From: an uncultured Eubacteriales bacterium
GTDB taxonomy: Bacteria; Bacillota; Clostridia; Oscillospirales; Oscillospiraceae
NCBI GenBank assembly: GCA_900319275.1
Contig: ONNS01000012.1
Location: 44,174 to 108,173 of the forward strand
Direction: 5' to 3'
DNA: 64,000 nt
The translations under genes and the position numbers were made by a program. Positions 33,820-42,646 of the stretch are shown here, piece by piece. The notes beneath the pieces were generated by a model that ran no database searches, was not told the origin of the DNA, and saw only the letters and a program-made list of their open reading frames with translations. Each line of letters begins with the position of its first letter. Position 1 is the stretch's first letter.

Positions 33820-33861
33820 AAAAAAGCGCCGCAGAAACCGGATGTTCTGCGGCTGCTTTTT
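33820..33861 (-). terminator. Terminator of the tig-clp-lon-engB cluster
   Basis: Long stem AAAAAGCGCCGCAGAA (33821-33836) with TTCTGCGGCTGCTTTTT (33845-33861), one mismatch, T-run on the minus strand, eight bases after the engB stop. Confidence 0.92.
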
Positions 33862-33868
33862 CATACGT

Positions 33869-34459
33869 TTACAACTCCTTGAGGATTTCGGCAAACAGCT
33901 GTTCCCTGCCCTGCCCTTTTTCCGCGGAGAACGGGATCAGCGTGACCGTCTCCGGGAGAGACAGCGTCTCGCGGATCAGGGCGAGATTCGGCTCGATCTC
34001 GCTCTTTTTCAGCTTGTCGAGCTTGTTGGCCACGACGACAAGACGGCAGTCGGCACTATTGAACCATTTGGCCATCGTGATGTCATCGGCCGTCGGTTTA
34101 TGGCGGGCATCGACGATCATCACACCGAGCGTGATCAGGCCCTTGGCGGCAAAGAAATCCTCCATCAGCCGCCCCCAGCGATCCCGCTCGGATTGCGAGA
34201 CCTTAGCATAACCATAGCCGGGCAGGTCGACAAAATAGCATTTCCCGTCGATCCGGAAATAGTTGACATGTACGGTCTTGCCGGGCTGGGCGCCGACACG
34301 GGCAAAGTTTTTGCGGTTCAGCAGCCGGTTCAGTACCGAGGATTTGCCGACGTTCGATTTGCCGGCAAATACGATGGAAGGCAGGCTCGACTGGATAAAC
34401 TGGCCGGGACTGGCCGCCGATTTAATGAACTCGGCGTTATTGACATTCAGCGTATTCAT
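33869..34459 (-). CDS. engB: Ribosome biogenesis GTPase EngB/YsxC
   Basis: A 196-residue Era-like GTPase with G1 GKSNVGKSS, G3 DLPGYG and G4 NKLD motifs; it assists 50S subunit assembly. The start is the ATG at 34459: it gives family length, while the upstream open frame is a shadow of lon. Seven bases separate it from the lon stop. In Bacillus lonA-ysxC are neighbours too. Confidence 0.95.
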   Translation of the reverse strand: MNTLNVNNAEFIKSAASPGQFIQSSLPSIVFAGKSNVGKSSVLNRLLNRKNFARVGAQPGKTVHVNYFRIDGKCYFVDLPGYGYAKVSQSERDRWGRLMEDFFAAKGLITLGVMIVDARHKPTADDITMAKWFNSADCRLVVVANKLDKLKKSEIEPNLALIRETLSLPETVTLIPFSAEKGQGREQLFAEILKEL

Positions 34460-34466
34460 GGCATTC

Positions 34467-36803
34467 TCACTGGCTGATCGCCGCAGCCTCACGCACCGGG
34501 GCGGCTGACGGATGATATTCCGGGAAAAACGGCTGCGCCGCATCGCGGAGCAGCGCCACGTCCAGCGCCTCGTCTGCATGGCTGACCGGCACGAAGCGCA
34601 GCGCCGCGCGCACGGTCGGGTCGATATCGGCGAGGTCGGCCTCGTTCTCACGTGGGATGATAACCGTGGTCTCTCCCGCACGGAAGGCCGCCATGGTCTT
34701 CTCGCGCAGGCCGCCGATCGGCAGCACACGGCCGCGCAGCGTGATCTCACCGGTCATGGCAACCTCGTGGCGCACCGGGGTGCCCGTCAGCGCCGAGATG
34801 ACGGCGATCGTCACGGTAATACCGGCAGAAGGACCGTCCTTCGGCACCGCCCCCTCCGGGAAATGGATATGGATATCTTTATTCTTATAAAACTCGGGAT
34901 CAATACCGAGCAGCTCCGCGCGGCTGCGGATATAGCTGATGGCCGCCCGGGCCGACTCCTTCATCACGTCGCCGAGATTGCCGGTGAGCTCGAGTTTTCC
35001 GCTGCCGGGCAGCACGGCGACCTCCACATCCAGCACTTCCCCGCCGACCGAGGTCCAGGCGAGGCCGCGCACCAGGCCGATCTCGTCGCGCAGCCGGAAC
35101 TCATCACTCTTGAACTTGGCCGGGCCAAGCAGTCGTTCAAGACTGTCCGGCCGAACGGTAACGGATTTTCTCCCGTTTGCCACGATCTCGCCGGCAGTCT
35201 TACGGCAAATAGCGGCAATTTCCCGCTCGAGCGTGCGCACGCCGGATTCCCGGGTGTAAGAGCGGATCACGGCACGGATGGCCTCGTCGCCGAGCTTCAG
35301 CTGTGCGGCCTTCAGACCGTGCTTTTTGCGCTGCTTGGGCAGCAGATGCTGCTTGGCGATCTGCAGCTTTTCCTCGTCAGTATAGCTGGAGAGCTCGATA
35401 ACCTCCATACGGTCGAGCAGGGCGCGCGGGATCGTATCGGTCGTGTTGGCGGTCGTGATAAAGAAGACCTCGCTGAGATCGAATGGCACTTCCAGGAAGT
35501 GATCCCGGAAGCTGCTGTTCTGTTCGGGGTCCAGCGCCTCAAGCAGCGCAGCCGAGGGGTCGCCGCGGTAGTCGCTGCCGAGCTTGTCGATCTCATCGAG
35601 CACCAGCAAGGGATTGCAGGTGCCAGCCTGCATGATGCCGTTGATGATACGCCCCGGCATTGAGCCGATATAGGTGCGGCGGTGGCCGCGGATTTCAGCC
35701 TCGTCATGTACGCCGCCTAGGCCGGTCCCCGGAGGGCCGACCAGGCAGATCAGTCCGCCCTTGATATCGCTTGAGAGCTGCTTGACGGCCAGATACTCCA
35801 GAATGCGCTCCTTGACCTTTTCGAGTCCAAAATGGTCGTCGTCCAGCACGCGTCTCGCCTTTTCGATGTCCACTGTCTCCTGGCTTTTCTTTCCCCAGGG
35901 GATTTCAAGCACCGTGTCAAGATAGCTGCGGATCACCGCGGCCTCGGACGAGCCGAAGGGCTGCTTTTTCAGGTGAGAGAGCTCCTTGCGAAGTTTTTTG
36001 TGGATTTCCTCGCTGACGGGCAGCGCATCGAGCCGTGCACGGTAGTCGTCGTCATCCTCAGCGCTGTCTTCACCGAGCTCGGCCTGGATAAGCTTGAGTT
36101 CCTCGCGCAGATAGTATTCGCGGTTATTGCGGTTCATCTGTTCCGCCGTGGCCGCGTTGAGCTCCTGCTCGATGCTCATGATCTCGATCTCGTTGGAGAG
36201 CAGGCGGTTAAGGAGCATCAAGCGGCGAGAGAGCATGCACTCCTCTAATATGGCCTGCTTGTCCTCAAAGCTCAGACGCACGTGCTGGGCTATGTAATAC
36301 CCGACAAAACTGAGATTCGGGTTGGAGAGCACATTGAGTATCTGCTCGTGGGGCATGGCATCGTCCAGATGCAGATATTCGCTGAAATTCTCCAGGCAGC
36401 TGCGCATCAGCGCCTCGAGACGCTTGCTGTTGCTGCGCTCCGGCCGGTCAGGCAGCTCGCGCACGACGCCGGAATAGCCCTTTGCATCCATGTCCGCACT
36501 CTGCAGTTCGGCACGGTACAGCCCTTCGACCATGACGCGAACGCCGCCCTGCTGCTGCCGCAGCTGCTGGCGAATGCGGCACACCACGCCAACGGAATAC
36601 AGATCCTCTGCCTGCGGCAGATCGACGCTGATATCCCGCTGTGCGACTAAAAATACCAGGTGCGCACCGCGATTGGCCTCCATCAGCGCCGTCGTGGAAC
36701 CGGCGCGCTCAACATCGAAGGTCAGTGACATACCGGGATACACATTGATCCCGCGCATAGGCAGCAACGGCAGCTGCATCCACTTGTTTTGATTCTCGTC
36801 CAT
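34467..36803 (-). CDS. lon: Lon protease with a deleted Walker A region
   Basis: A 778-residue protein colinear with LonA: substrate-binding N domain (1-300), AAA+ module, and serine protease with S659 (DGPSAG) and K702 (GGLREK). In the AAA+ module GPPGTG (356-361) is followed directly by L362 of LGGVHDEAEIRGHRR. Normal Lon has about 20 residues between these points (GKT[S] and the following helix). Catalytic dyad positions are exactly 20 lower than in E. coli. Walker B (LLVLDEIDK), the sensor region (TTANTTDTIP) and DRMEVI are intact and the frame is open. ATP binding should be lost; peptidase activity could remain. Start at 36803 with GGAGG. Either a real lineage mutation or an assembly error. 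Confidence 0.93.
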   Translation of the reverse strand: MDENQNKWMQLPLLPMRGINVYPGMSLTFDVERAGSTTALMEANRGAHLVFLVAQRDISVDLPQAEDLYSVGVVCRIRQQLRQQQGGVRVMVEGLYRAELQSADMDAKGYSGVVRELPDRPERSNSKRLEALMRSCLENFSEYLHLDDAMPHEQILNVLSNPNLSFVGYYIAQHVRLSFEDKQAILEECMLSRRLMLLNRLLSNEIEIMSIEQELNAATAEQMNRNNREYYLREELKLIQAELGEDSAEDDDDYRARLDALPVSEEIHKKLRKELSHLKKQPFGSSEAAVIRSYLDTVLEIPWGKKSQETVDIEKARRVLDDDHFGLEKVKERILEYLAVKQLSSDIKGGLICLVGPPGTGLGGVHDEAEIRGHRRTYIGSMPGRIINGIMQAGTCNPLLVLDEIDKLGSDYRGDPSAALLEALDPEQNSSFRDHFLEVPFDLSEVFFITTANTTDTIPRALLDRMEVIELSSYTDEEKLQIAKQHLLPKQRKKHGLKAAQLKLGDEAIRAVIRSYTRESGVRTLEREIAAICRKTAGEIVANGRKSVTVRPDSLERLLGPAKFKSDEFRLRDEIGLVRGLAWTSVGGEVLDVEVAVLPGSGKLELTGNLGDVMKESARAAISYIRSRAELLGIDPEFYKNKDIHIHFPEGAVPKDGPSAGITVTIAVISALTGTPVRHEVAMTGEITLRGRVLPIGGLREKTMAAFRAGETTVIIPRENEADLADIDPTVRAALRFVPVSHADEALDVALLRDAAQPFFPEYHPSAAPVREAAAISQ

Positions 36804-36890
36804 GGGTGTCCTCCTATGGATTATCAGATACGTGTAGATTGTCAATGGGCGCACCGTCTCCGGTATCCCGGCGGCAGAGCGCCCAAACTG

Positions 36891-38234
36891 TTATTCTGAT
36901 ACCTGCTTCTCTTTGTCGTCCGAAGGCTGCCTGGCGGCAGACTCGGGCAGCCGCCTGGTTTTCTTCTCCGGAAGCGGTTTGTTGATATGCTCGATCAGCG
37001 GGAGCGTTCCTTCTCTGACAGACTCGGCGGTTACAAGCACACGGCTGACGGTCGGATCGGAGGGGACGGTATACATGACCTCGCCCATGACGCTCTCCAT
37101 GACACTGCGCAGGCCGCGCGCGCCGATCTTCCGCTCGATAGCTTTATCGGCCACGGCTTCGAGCGCTTCCGGCTCAAACTCGAGCTTGACGCCGTCATAA
37201 CGCATCAGTACCTGATACTGCTTGGTCATCGCGTTTTTCGGCTCGGTCAGGATACGCACCAGATCACTGCGATCGAGCGTGTCAAGCGTCGCCACAACCG
37301 GCAGACGACCGATCAGCTCGGGGATAATGCCAAATTTTAGCAGATCGTGCTGTTGGACTTCAGAGAGGATCTTGCCCACGTCTCGCTCGGCCTTGCTTGT
37401 AATGTCGGCACCAAAGCCCATGCTCTTCTTGTCGGTGCGCCGCTCGATGATTTTATCCAGCCCGTCGAATGCGCCGCCGCAGATAAAGAGGATATTCGAC
37501 GTATCGACCTGAATGAACTCCTGATGCGGATGCTTGCGCCCACCCTGCGGCGGGACGTTTGCGACGGTACCCTCGAGCAGCTTCAACAGCGCCTGCTGCA
37601 CGCCCTCGCCGCTGACGTCACGGGTGATGGACGTGTTTTCGCTCTTGCGGGCGATCTTGTCGATCTCGTCGATATAGATAATGCCGCGCTGGGCGCGCTC
37701 GACGTCGAAATCGGCGGCCTGCAGCAGCTTTAAAATCACGTTCTCCACATCCTCGCCGACATAGCCGGCCTCGGTCAGTGTGGTCGCATCGGCAATGGCA
37801 AAGGGTACGTCCAGCATTTTCGCCATAGTCTGAGCAAACAGCGTCTTACCGCTGCCGGTGGGGCCGATCAGCAGGATATTGCTCTTTTGAAGCTCCACAT
37901 CGTTCTCTCTGGCGTGCAGGATGCGCTTATAGTGGTTGTAGACAGCCACGCTCAGCACCTGCTTGGCCCGCTCCTGACCGATTACATAATCGTCAAGCTT
38001 CGCCTTGATCTGCATAGGCTTGGGCAGCTTGTCAAACACCAGGGGCTTACCGCCATAATTGTCAGCGAACTGAGAATCATAGTCCTCTTCTCCGTCTGAG
38101 ACGAGACTGAGACACATGCGCAGACACTCATCACAGATATAGGCGCCGTTACCGGCCACCAAGCGGTTCACCATGCCCTGGGGCTTGCCGCAGAACGAGC
38201 AGCGGATGCTTTTTCTGTCTTCATTCCTTGCCAT
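36891..38234 (-). CDS. clpX: ATP-dependent Clp protease ATP-binding subunit ClpX
   Basis: A 447-residue unfoldase. The N-terminal zinc-binding domain has C12, C15, C34 and C37; Walker A GPTGSGKT is at 124-131, Walker [10 protein letters not shown] near 185-194, and the ClpP-docking region (KSMGFGADI) follows. The C-terminal extension after residue 415 is basic and poorly conserved. It feeds unfolded substrates to ClpP. A GC-rich cluster of hairpins separates it from clpP; an inverted repeat GGGCGC/GCGCCC (36846-36880) lies in the gap to lon, where TTGACA-16-TAATCC could be a weak separate lon promoter. Confidence 0.97.
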   Translation of the reverse strand: MARNEDRKSIRCSFCGKPQGMVNRLVAGNGAYICDECLRMCLSLVSDGEEDYDSQFADNYGGKPLVFDKLPKPMQIKAKLDDYVIGQERAKQVLSVAVYNHYKRILHARENDVELQKSNILLIGPTGSGKTLFAQTMAKMLDVPFAIADATTLTEAGYVGEDVENVILKLLQAADFDVERAQRGIIYIDEIDKIARKSENTSITRDVSGEGVQQALLKLLEGTVANVPPQGGRKHPHQEFIQVDTSNILFICGGAFDGLDKIIERRTDKKSMGFGADITSKAERDVGKILSEVQQHDLLKFGIIPELIGRLPVVATLDTLDRSDLVRILTEPKNAMTKQYQVLMRYDGVKLEFEPEALEAVADKAIERKIGARGLRSVMESVMGEVMYTVPSDPTVSRVLVTAESVREGTLPLIEHINKPLPEKKTRRLPESAARQPSDDKEKQVSE

Positions 38235-38239
38235 ACTCT

Positions 38240-38515
38240 ACCTTCTCCAATCCCGGAAAAATCGACCGCAGGGCGCGTGGCGGAAAACCTCCCCGCGCTC
38301 GGCAAATTGCCTGCAACGCAGGCAATTGCTGGCGGTTATTGAAACACGAGGCGGGCCTTGATCCGCCCCCCTTTTGTCCGCTCCGCGGACATTTCCCCCG
38401 CCGGGGGAATCTTCCCCTCGAGCTCCCCTGCTACTCAATCGATTTTCTTTTCTGTTCCTTGGTTCTTCTACAGTCTCAGGCGCGCGGCGGAAATCCGCCC
38501 CGCGCCTGTAAGTGT
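38240..38515. repeat. GC-rich hairpin cluster between clpP and clpX
   Basis: The 284-base gap has no gene. It contains at least four strong inverted repeats: 38305-38327 (AATTGCCTGC/GCAGGCAATT), 38375-38391 (TGTCCGC/GCGGACA), 38393-38409 (TTCCCCC/GGGGGAA) and 38477-38508 (CAGGCGCG + GGCGGA arms). None has a T-run on the minus strand. Blocks of the type GGCGGA...TCCGCC recur inside the cluster, suggesting a composite intergenic repeat rather than a terminator. Confidence 0.6.
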
Positions 38516-38518
38516 TAC

Positions 38519-39100
38519 TCAACGTTTATAAATTACCTGGTCGATCAGGCCGTAGGTCTTGGCGTCCTCAGCCGTCAGCCAATTGTCGCGGTCGGTATCC
38601 CGCGCGATCGTCTCGATATCCTTGCCGGTATTGGCCGCAAGGATGCGATTCAGGCGGTCCTTCGTGCGCTGGATGTGCTCGGCCTGGATCTGGATATCCG
38701 TGCACTGACCCTGGCTGCCGCCGGAGGGCTGGTGGATCATGATCTCGGCATTAGGAAGCGCGATGCGCTTGCCCTTGGCACCGGACGAGAGCAGAAACGC
38801 GCCCATCGAAGCCGCCATACCCACGCAGATCGTGGACACATCGGGCTTGATGTACTGCATCGTGTCGTAGATCGCGAGACCCGCGCTGACAGAGCCGCCG
38901 GGGCTGTTGATGTAAAACTGGATATCCTTGTCGGGGTCCTGCGCCTCGAGATACAGCAGCTGGGCCACGACCAGACTGGCCGTCACATCGTTTACCTCTT
39001 CGCTGAGCATCACGATACGATCGTTCAGCAGACGCGAGAAAATATCATAAGACCGCTCACCGCGACTGGTTTGCTCGACCACATAGGGAACTAAACTCAT
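38519..39100 (-). CDS. clpP: ATP-dependent Clp protease proteolytic subunit
   Basis: A 193-residue serine protease with S98 (GMAASMG), H123 (MIHQPSGG) and D172 (DTDRDN), the same numbering as Bacillus ClpP. It forms the tetradecameric chamber used by ClpX. The start at 39100 ([19 protein letters not shown]) follows AAGGAG; the upstream frame is the end of a repeat element. No CtsR-type heptad repeat was seen. Confidence 0.97.
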   Translation of the reverse strand: MSLVPYVVEQTSRGERSYDIFSRLLNDRIVMLSEEVNDVTASLVVAQLLYLEAQDPDKDIQFYINSPGGSVSAGLAIYDTMQYIKPDVSTICVGMAASMGAFLLSSGAKGKRIALPNAEIMIHQPSGGSQGQCTDIQIQAEHIQRTKDRLNRILAANTGKDIETIARDTDRDNWLTAEDAKTYGLIDQVIYKR

Positions 39101-39119
39101 TGTATGAAACTCTCCTTCC

Positions 39120-39218
39120 ATTATACCATACGCAAGGTATAATCTGTCATGTCCTTCTGGCCCCCTCAGAGGCGAGAAAAACGACTTTCAATCGATATAA
39201 CAGCGGTATGCGCTATTA
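39120..39218. repeat. Three-hairpin dispersed repeat, degenerate copy (clpP leader)
   Basis: Same order of parts as the copies at 4514 and 58658: an 8-bp perfect hairpin with ATTATACC/GGTATAAT arms (39120-39127 with 39136-39143), a middle block that keeps the GGCGAGAAAAACG core (39171-39183) but has lost the pairing partner, and an 8-bp hairpin with one mismatch (39198-39205 with 39211-39218). Orientation relative to clpP equals that of the other copies to their genes. On the minus strand ATGACA-19-TATAAT could act as a clpP promoter. Confidence 0.6.
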
Positions 39219-39257
39219 CTCCACAATCCCAGAGAGCCTACCCTATTTTAAGGATTC

Positions 39258-40574
39258 TTAGTCCTCTTTCTTCTCTTCGGCGACAGGGGCTTCGTCAACG
39301 GGAATTGCGGAGTCGACGATCAGCTTTCTGGCCTGCTCCTTCTTCTGCTCGGCTTCGACGAAGTCCTTGCCGAAGTACTTCATCACGTCCTCGGCCTTGG
39401 CGCCGATGCTGTCGGCGATCTTCTGGGCATAGGCGTTCAGATCATCCTCGCTGGTCTCGAAGTTCTCAGCCTTCGCAACAGCCTCGAGCAGCAGATCGGT
39501 GCGGACCTGCAGCTGCGCGCCGGGAAGGATGGTCTGGTTCATCGAGGCGGCGTCGAGACCCATGGTCTGCATCAGCTGTTCATAGCTCATGTTGCGCGCA
39601 TCAAGGCCAAAGTTGGCGGCATAGTTGCGCAGCATATCCTCGGCCTTTTCCTGGATCATCACGTCGGGGACATCGACGTCCAGATTGTCGCTGGCCTGCT
39701 TGAGAGCCAGGGACTCAAACGCGCTCTGGGCCTGCTCGGCGCGCTGGGATTCGAGATTCTTGCGCACGTCGGCCTTGTACTCCTCGAGCGTATCGAACTC
39801 GGAGACGTCCTTGGCAAACTCGTCGTCGAGCTCGGGCAGCTCGTCAACGGTCAGGCTGTTGAGCTTCACCTTGAACACGACGGCCTTGCCGGCGAGCTCG
39901 GGGGTGTAATTCTCAGGGAAGGTGATGTCGATATCCTTCTCCTCGCCGATCTGCATGCCGACGACCTGCTCCTCGAAGCCGGGAACGAAGCTGCCGGAGC
40001 CGAGCGTCAGACCGTAATTCTCGGCCTTGCCGCCGTCAAAGCGCTCGCCGTTGAGATAGCCGTCAAAGTCGATGTTGGCCGTGTCGCCCATCTCGGCGGC
40101 GCGCTCGACATTGATCTTGCGGGCATTGCGCTTGCGAACGCTCTCGAGCTCGCTCGCAACATCCTCGTCGTCGACGTCGACAACTTCCTTGACGACCTTC
40201 AGGCCCTTGTACTCACCGAGCTTGACCTCGGGATACAGCGTCACGGAGAACTCATAGAGCGCGGTGCGCTCGTCGGTGACCTGGACGTTCTTAATGCTCG
40301 GGCTGCCGACAACGCGCAGCTCGTTTTCCTTCACACCCAGCAGATAGGCCGATTCAGCCAGCTCATCGAGGGCATCCTGGTAAAAGACTTCCTTTCCGAA
40401 CATCCCCTCGATGATGGTGCGGGGGGCCTTACCCTTGCGGAAGCCGGGAATATTGATGGAACCCTTGTTCTTCTGATAAGCGGTGTTGACAGCCTTTTCA
40501 AACTCGGCTGCGTCAGACTCCACCGTGAAGACAGCGGTATTCTTTTCCTGTTTCTCTAAATTCTTGACGATCAT
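39258..40574 (-). CDS. tig: Trigger factor
   Basis: A 438-residue ribosome-bound chaperone: N domain with the ribosome signature GFRKGKAPR (about 45-53), a central FKBP-type peptidyl-prolyl isomerase domain (GDTANIDFDGYLNG... to about 240) and a long helical C domain; the tail is acidic. It receives nascent chains. The start at 40574 follows GAGGAGGAG; upstream in-frame codons lie in the leader. First gene of the tig-clpP-clpX-lon-engB run. Confidence 0.96.
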   Translation of the reverse strand: MIVKNLEKQEKNTAVFTVESDAAEFEKAVNTAYQKNKGSINIPGFRKGKAPRTIIEGMFGKEVFYQDALDELAESAYLLGVKENELRVVGSPSIKNVQVTDERTALYEFSVTLYPEVKLGEYKGLKVVKEVVDVDDEDVASELESVRKRNARKINVERAAEMGDTANIDFDGYLNGERFDGGKAENYGLTLGSGSFVPGFEEQVVGMQIGEEKDIDITFPENYTPELAGKAVVFKVKLNSLTVDELPELDDEFAKDVSEFDTLEEYKADVRKNLESQRAEQAQSAFESLALKQASDNLDVDVPDVMIQEKAEDMLRNYAANFGLDARNMSYEQLMQTMGLDAASMNQTILPGAQLQVRTDLLLEAVAKAENFETSEDDLNAYAQKIADSIGAKAEDVMKYFGKDFVEAEQKKEQARKLIVDSAIPVDEAPVAEEKKED

Positions 40575-40625
40575 GACGATCTCCTCCTCTATATATGCGT
40601 TGCAAATCACAAAACATGCTTTGCT

Positions 40626-40654
40626 ATGATAACAGATATTGCCGGTAAAATCAA
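40626..40654 (-). promoter_or_regulatory. tig promoter
   Basis: On the minus strand TTGATT (40654-40649) and TATCAT (40631-40626), spacer 17 bases, about 50 bases before the ATG. Confidence 0.65.
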
Positions 40655-40685
40655 TGATAAATTCGCAAATAAACGAAAAATCCGC

Positions 40686-41375
40686 TCATTCAAGTACAAG
40701 CTGCGGTCTGAAATCCACCGCGTCGGCTGAAATCAGTCGATAGGCCGTACCCTCGAGTGTTCCGTTGAAGGCCCAGGCGATGCTTTTGCCGTGCAGATGT
40801 CCGTAATAACAGCGACGAACGCCATAGGCGCGAAAAAGCTCCAGAATTTCCGGGCAGCGATAGCTCTGGTAAATCGGCGGATAGTGCAGGAAGACGATTT
40901 TCTCACGCTCCCCCGCCATTTTCAGCGAGGTCTCGAGGCGACCGATCTCACGCAGCATGATTTTTTTATCATGCTCGCCGCCGCGCTCCTCCTCATAAAA
41001 CCAGCCGCGGGTGCCGCAAATAGCCGTGTCACCATAAAAGAAACAATTGTTGTGCAGGATTTCGATGCTGTCGATCCCGCGCGCGGCAAAAAACTTATTT
41101 GCCTTGCTGGCCGTCGTCCACCAGTAATCGTGGTTGCCCTTCAGAATGATCTTTCTGCCGGGCAGCGCATGGATGAAATCGAAATCCGCCCCGGACTCCT
41201 CGAGACCCATCCCCCAGCTCAGATCGCCGGCCAGCACTGTCACGTCCTGCGCTGAAAGCGCAGAAAAGCCCTGGCGCAGCCGTTCGACATAGTTTGTCCA
41301 GCGCTCGCCGAACACGTCCATGGGTTTGTCGGCCGTCAGGGAGAGATGCAGATCACCGATCGTATAAAGAGCCAT
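40686..41375 (-). CDS. Calcineurin-like metallophosphoesterase
   Basis: A 229-residue phosphoesterase with GDLHLS, AGDLSWG, KGNHDYWW, a FLHYPP segment and the C-terminal GHLHG: all five metal-ligand motifs are present. It is a stand-alone cytoplasmic enzyme of the YkuE/DUF-type clade that acts on an unknown phosphoester. The ATG at 41375 (MALYTIGDLH) matches family starts; binding site is weak. It is divergent from the DUF1540 gene. Confidence 0.85.
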   Translation of the reverse strand: MALYTIGDLHLSLTADKPMDVFGERWTNYVERLRQGFSALSAQDVTVLAGDLSWGMGLEESGADFDFIHALPGRKIILKGNHDYWWTTASKANKFFAARGIDSIEILHNNCFFYGDTAICGTRGWFYEEERGGEHDKKIMLREIGRLETSLKMAGEREKIVFLHYPPIYQSYRCPEILELFRAYGVRRCYYGHLHGKSIAWAFNGTLEGTAYRLISADAVDFRPQLVLE

Positions 41376-41452
41376 ACTGTTGTTCCGTTTCTGAATATTG
41401 AACACGCAAAAAGCACATACTGCCAATGTTCTTAATGAAGGAGGGACAAACC

Positions 41453-41629
41453 GTGAGCGATAAAAAACACAGCGATATTCTGCCCGGCGTGGGCTGCGAT
41501 GTCACAAACTGCAAGTACAACACCGTTGACTGCCGCTGCAGCGCGCAGCGCATCAATGTGCAGAATGAGAAGGCCAGCTCGAAGGGCGAGACCTACTGTG
41601 CAACCTTCTGTGCAAGAGGGACAAACTGA
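41453..41629 (+). CDS. DUF1540 domain protein
   Basis: A 58-residue Cys-rich protein starting at GTG (41453), eight bases after GGAGG. It has the DUF1540 pattern CDVTNCKYNTVDCRCSAQRI and a second pair CATFC, six cysteines in all, which probably bind a metal. Such proteins are common in spore formers and of unknown function. Short gene ending before a hairpin shared with the converging rnhB unit. Confidence 0.85.
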   Translation: MSDKKHSDILPGVGCDVTNCKYNTVDCRCSAQRINVQNEKASSKGETYCATFCARGTN

Positions 41630-41648
41630 CCGATATGCGGGTATGAGC

Positions 41649-41675
41649 TGCGGGAGGGATTTGAATCCTCCCGCA
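41649..41675 (+). terminator. Hairpin between DUF1540 gene and yraN
   Basis: 9-bp perfect stem (41649-41657 with 41667-41675). The T-run is poor on the plus strand (TTATACTT); it sits directly at the yraN stop, so it may serve both directions. Confidence 0.65.
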
Positions 41676-42047
41676 TTATACTTCAAACGCAGCGGGAATG
41701 TGGTTGATTTTCGGGTGCAGCGTATCCATTCCCTGCGGGGCATATACCTCGATGACGTCAAAACGAGGCTGAAGCTCAGTCTCGTGTGCGGAGAGAAAGA
41801 ACGCCGCAGCCGCCGCGATGCGGCGCTGCTTTTGTGCGGTTACGAACTCCTTGGCCTCGCCGTGGCTATCGTCCCGGCGGAGCTTGACTTCGACAAAGGC
41901 CAGAACGCCAAAGCGGCTGGCGATGATGTCGATCTCGCCCAGGCGGCAGGAGAAGTTGCGCTCCCGGATATGCCAGCCACGCCAGCGGAGATACTCGGCA
42001 GCCTTCTCTTCTCCCCAGTCTCCCAGTTCCCGTTTTGGTGCAGCCAT
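41676..42047 (-). CDS. yraN: YraN/UPF0102 family nuclease-fold protein
   Basis: A 123-residue protein with the motifs GDWGEEKAAEYLRWRGW, EIDIIAS and FVEVKLR, the D-ExK arrangement of restriction-endonuclease-like folds. Function is not settled; it often follows rnhB, as here. Its ATG (42047) overlaps the rnhB stop in TGATG, so translation is coupled. Confidence 0.9.
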   Translation of the reverse strand: MAAPKRELGDWGEEKAAEYLRWRGWHIRERNFSCRLGEIDIIASRFGVLAFVEVKLRRDDSHGEAKEFVTAQKQRRIAAAAAFFLSAHETELQPRFDVIEVYAPQGMDTLHPKINHIPAAFEV

Positions 42048-42646
42048 CAATGCATCCTCTTGAGAAAGCTCAAGCGGTGGATCGGGCAGGGGCCATTTTC
42101 GCGTATCGCCGCGTAATGGGCCTTTGTGCCGTAACCCTTGTGTCTGTCAAAGCCGTAGGCGGGGTACTGCTTTGCCATGGAGTCCATATAGCGGTCTCTT
42201 GTCACCTTGGCCAGGATCGAAGCCGCGGCGATGTCCGCACAGCAGCCGTCACCCCCGACGATACAGCGGCTGGGCAACTCGATGCCGGTATTGCGGTTGC
42301 CGTCGATCAGGGCGAGCTCCGGAACCGGTTTCAGCCTGGCGAGCGCGCGGTTCATCGCAAGGAAGGTCGCATTCAGAATATTGTACTCTTCGATCTCTTC
42401 CACTGAAGCAAACGCGATCCCATAGGAAACCGCCTTATCAATAATAAGGTCATAAAGCGCCTCGCGCTTTTTTTCCGAGAGCTTCTTGGAATCGTTCAGC
42501 CCTTCGATCTGTGTACCGCGCGGCAGTATCACGGCCGCAGCACACACCGGCCCGGCCAGGGGGCCGCGTCCGGCCTCGTCCACACCGCAGAGCAGGCGGA
42601 TGCCGGAATCATAGATCTCATTTTCCAGTGTCCACAGCTCAGGCAT
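42047..42646 (-). CDS. rnhB: Ribonuclease HII
   Basis: A 199-residue nuclease with [15 protein letters not shown] (D23 and E24 of the DEDD site), [13 protein letters not shown] and the C-terminal [11 protein letters not shown]. It removes RNA from RNA-DNA hybrids and misincorporated ribonucleotides. GGAGG lies six bases before the ATG, which overlaps the end of rbgA by eight bases. Confidence 0.96.
   Translation of the reverse strand: MPELWTLENEIYDSGIRLLCGVDEAGRGPLAGPVCAAAVILPRGTQIEGLNDSKKLSEKKREALYDLIIDKAVSYGIAFASVEEIEEYNILNATFLAMNRALARLKPVPELALIDGNRNTGIELPSRCIVGGDGCCADIAAASILAKVTRDRYMDSMAKQYPAYGFDRHKGYGTKAHYAAIRENGPCPIHRLSFLKRMH

Noticed and set aside
34460-34750. N-terminal extension of engB by 97 residues
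   Set aside because: The extension is Arg/Ser-rich out-of-frame lon sequence; the internal ATG at 34459 gives the normal GTPase length.
38305-38409. Inverted repeats near clpX as a CRISPR array
   Set aside because: The repeats differ in sequence, are palindromic and lack regular unique spacers; no cas gene is near.
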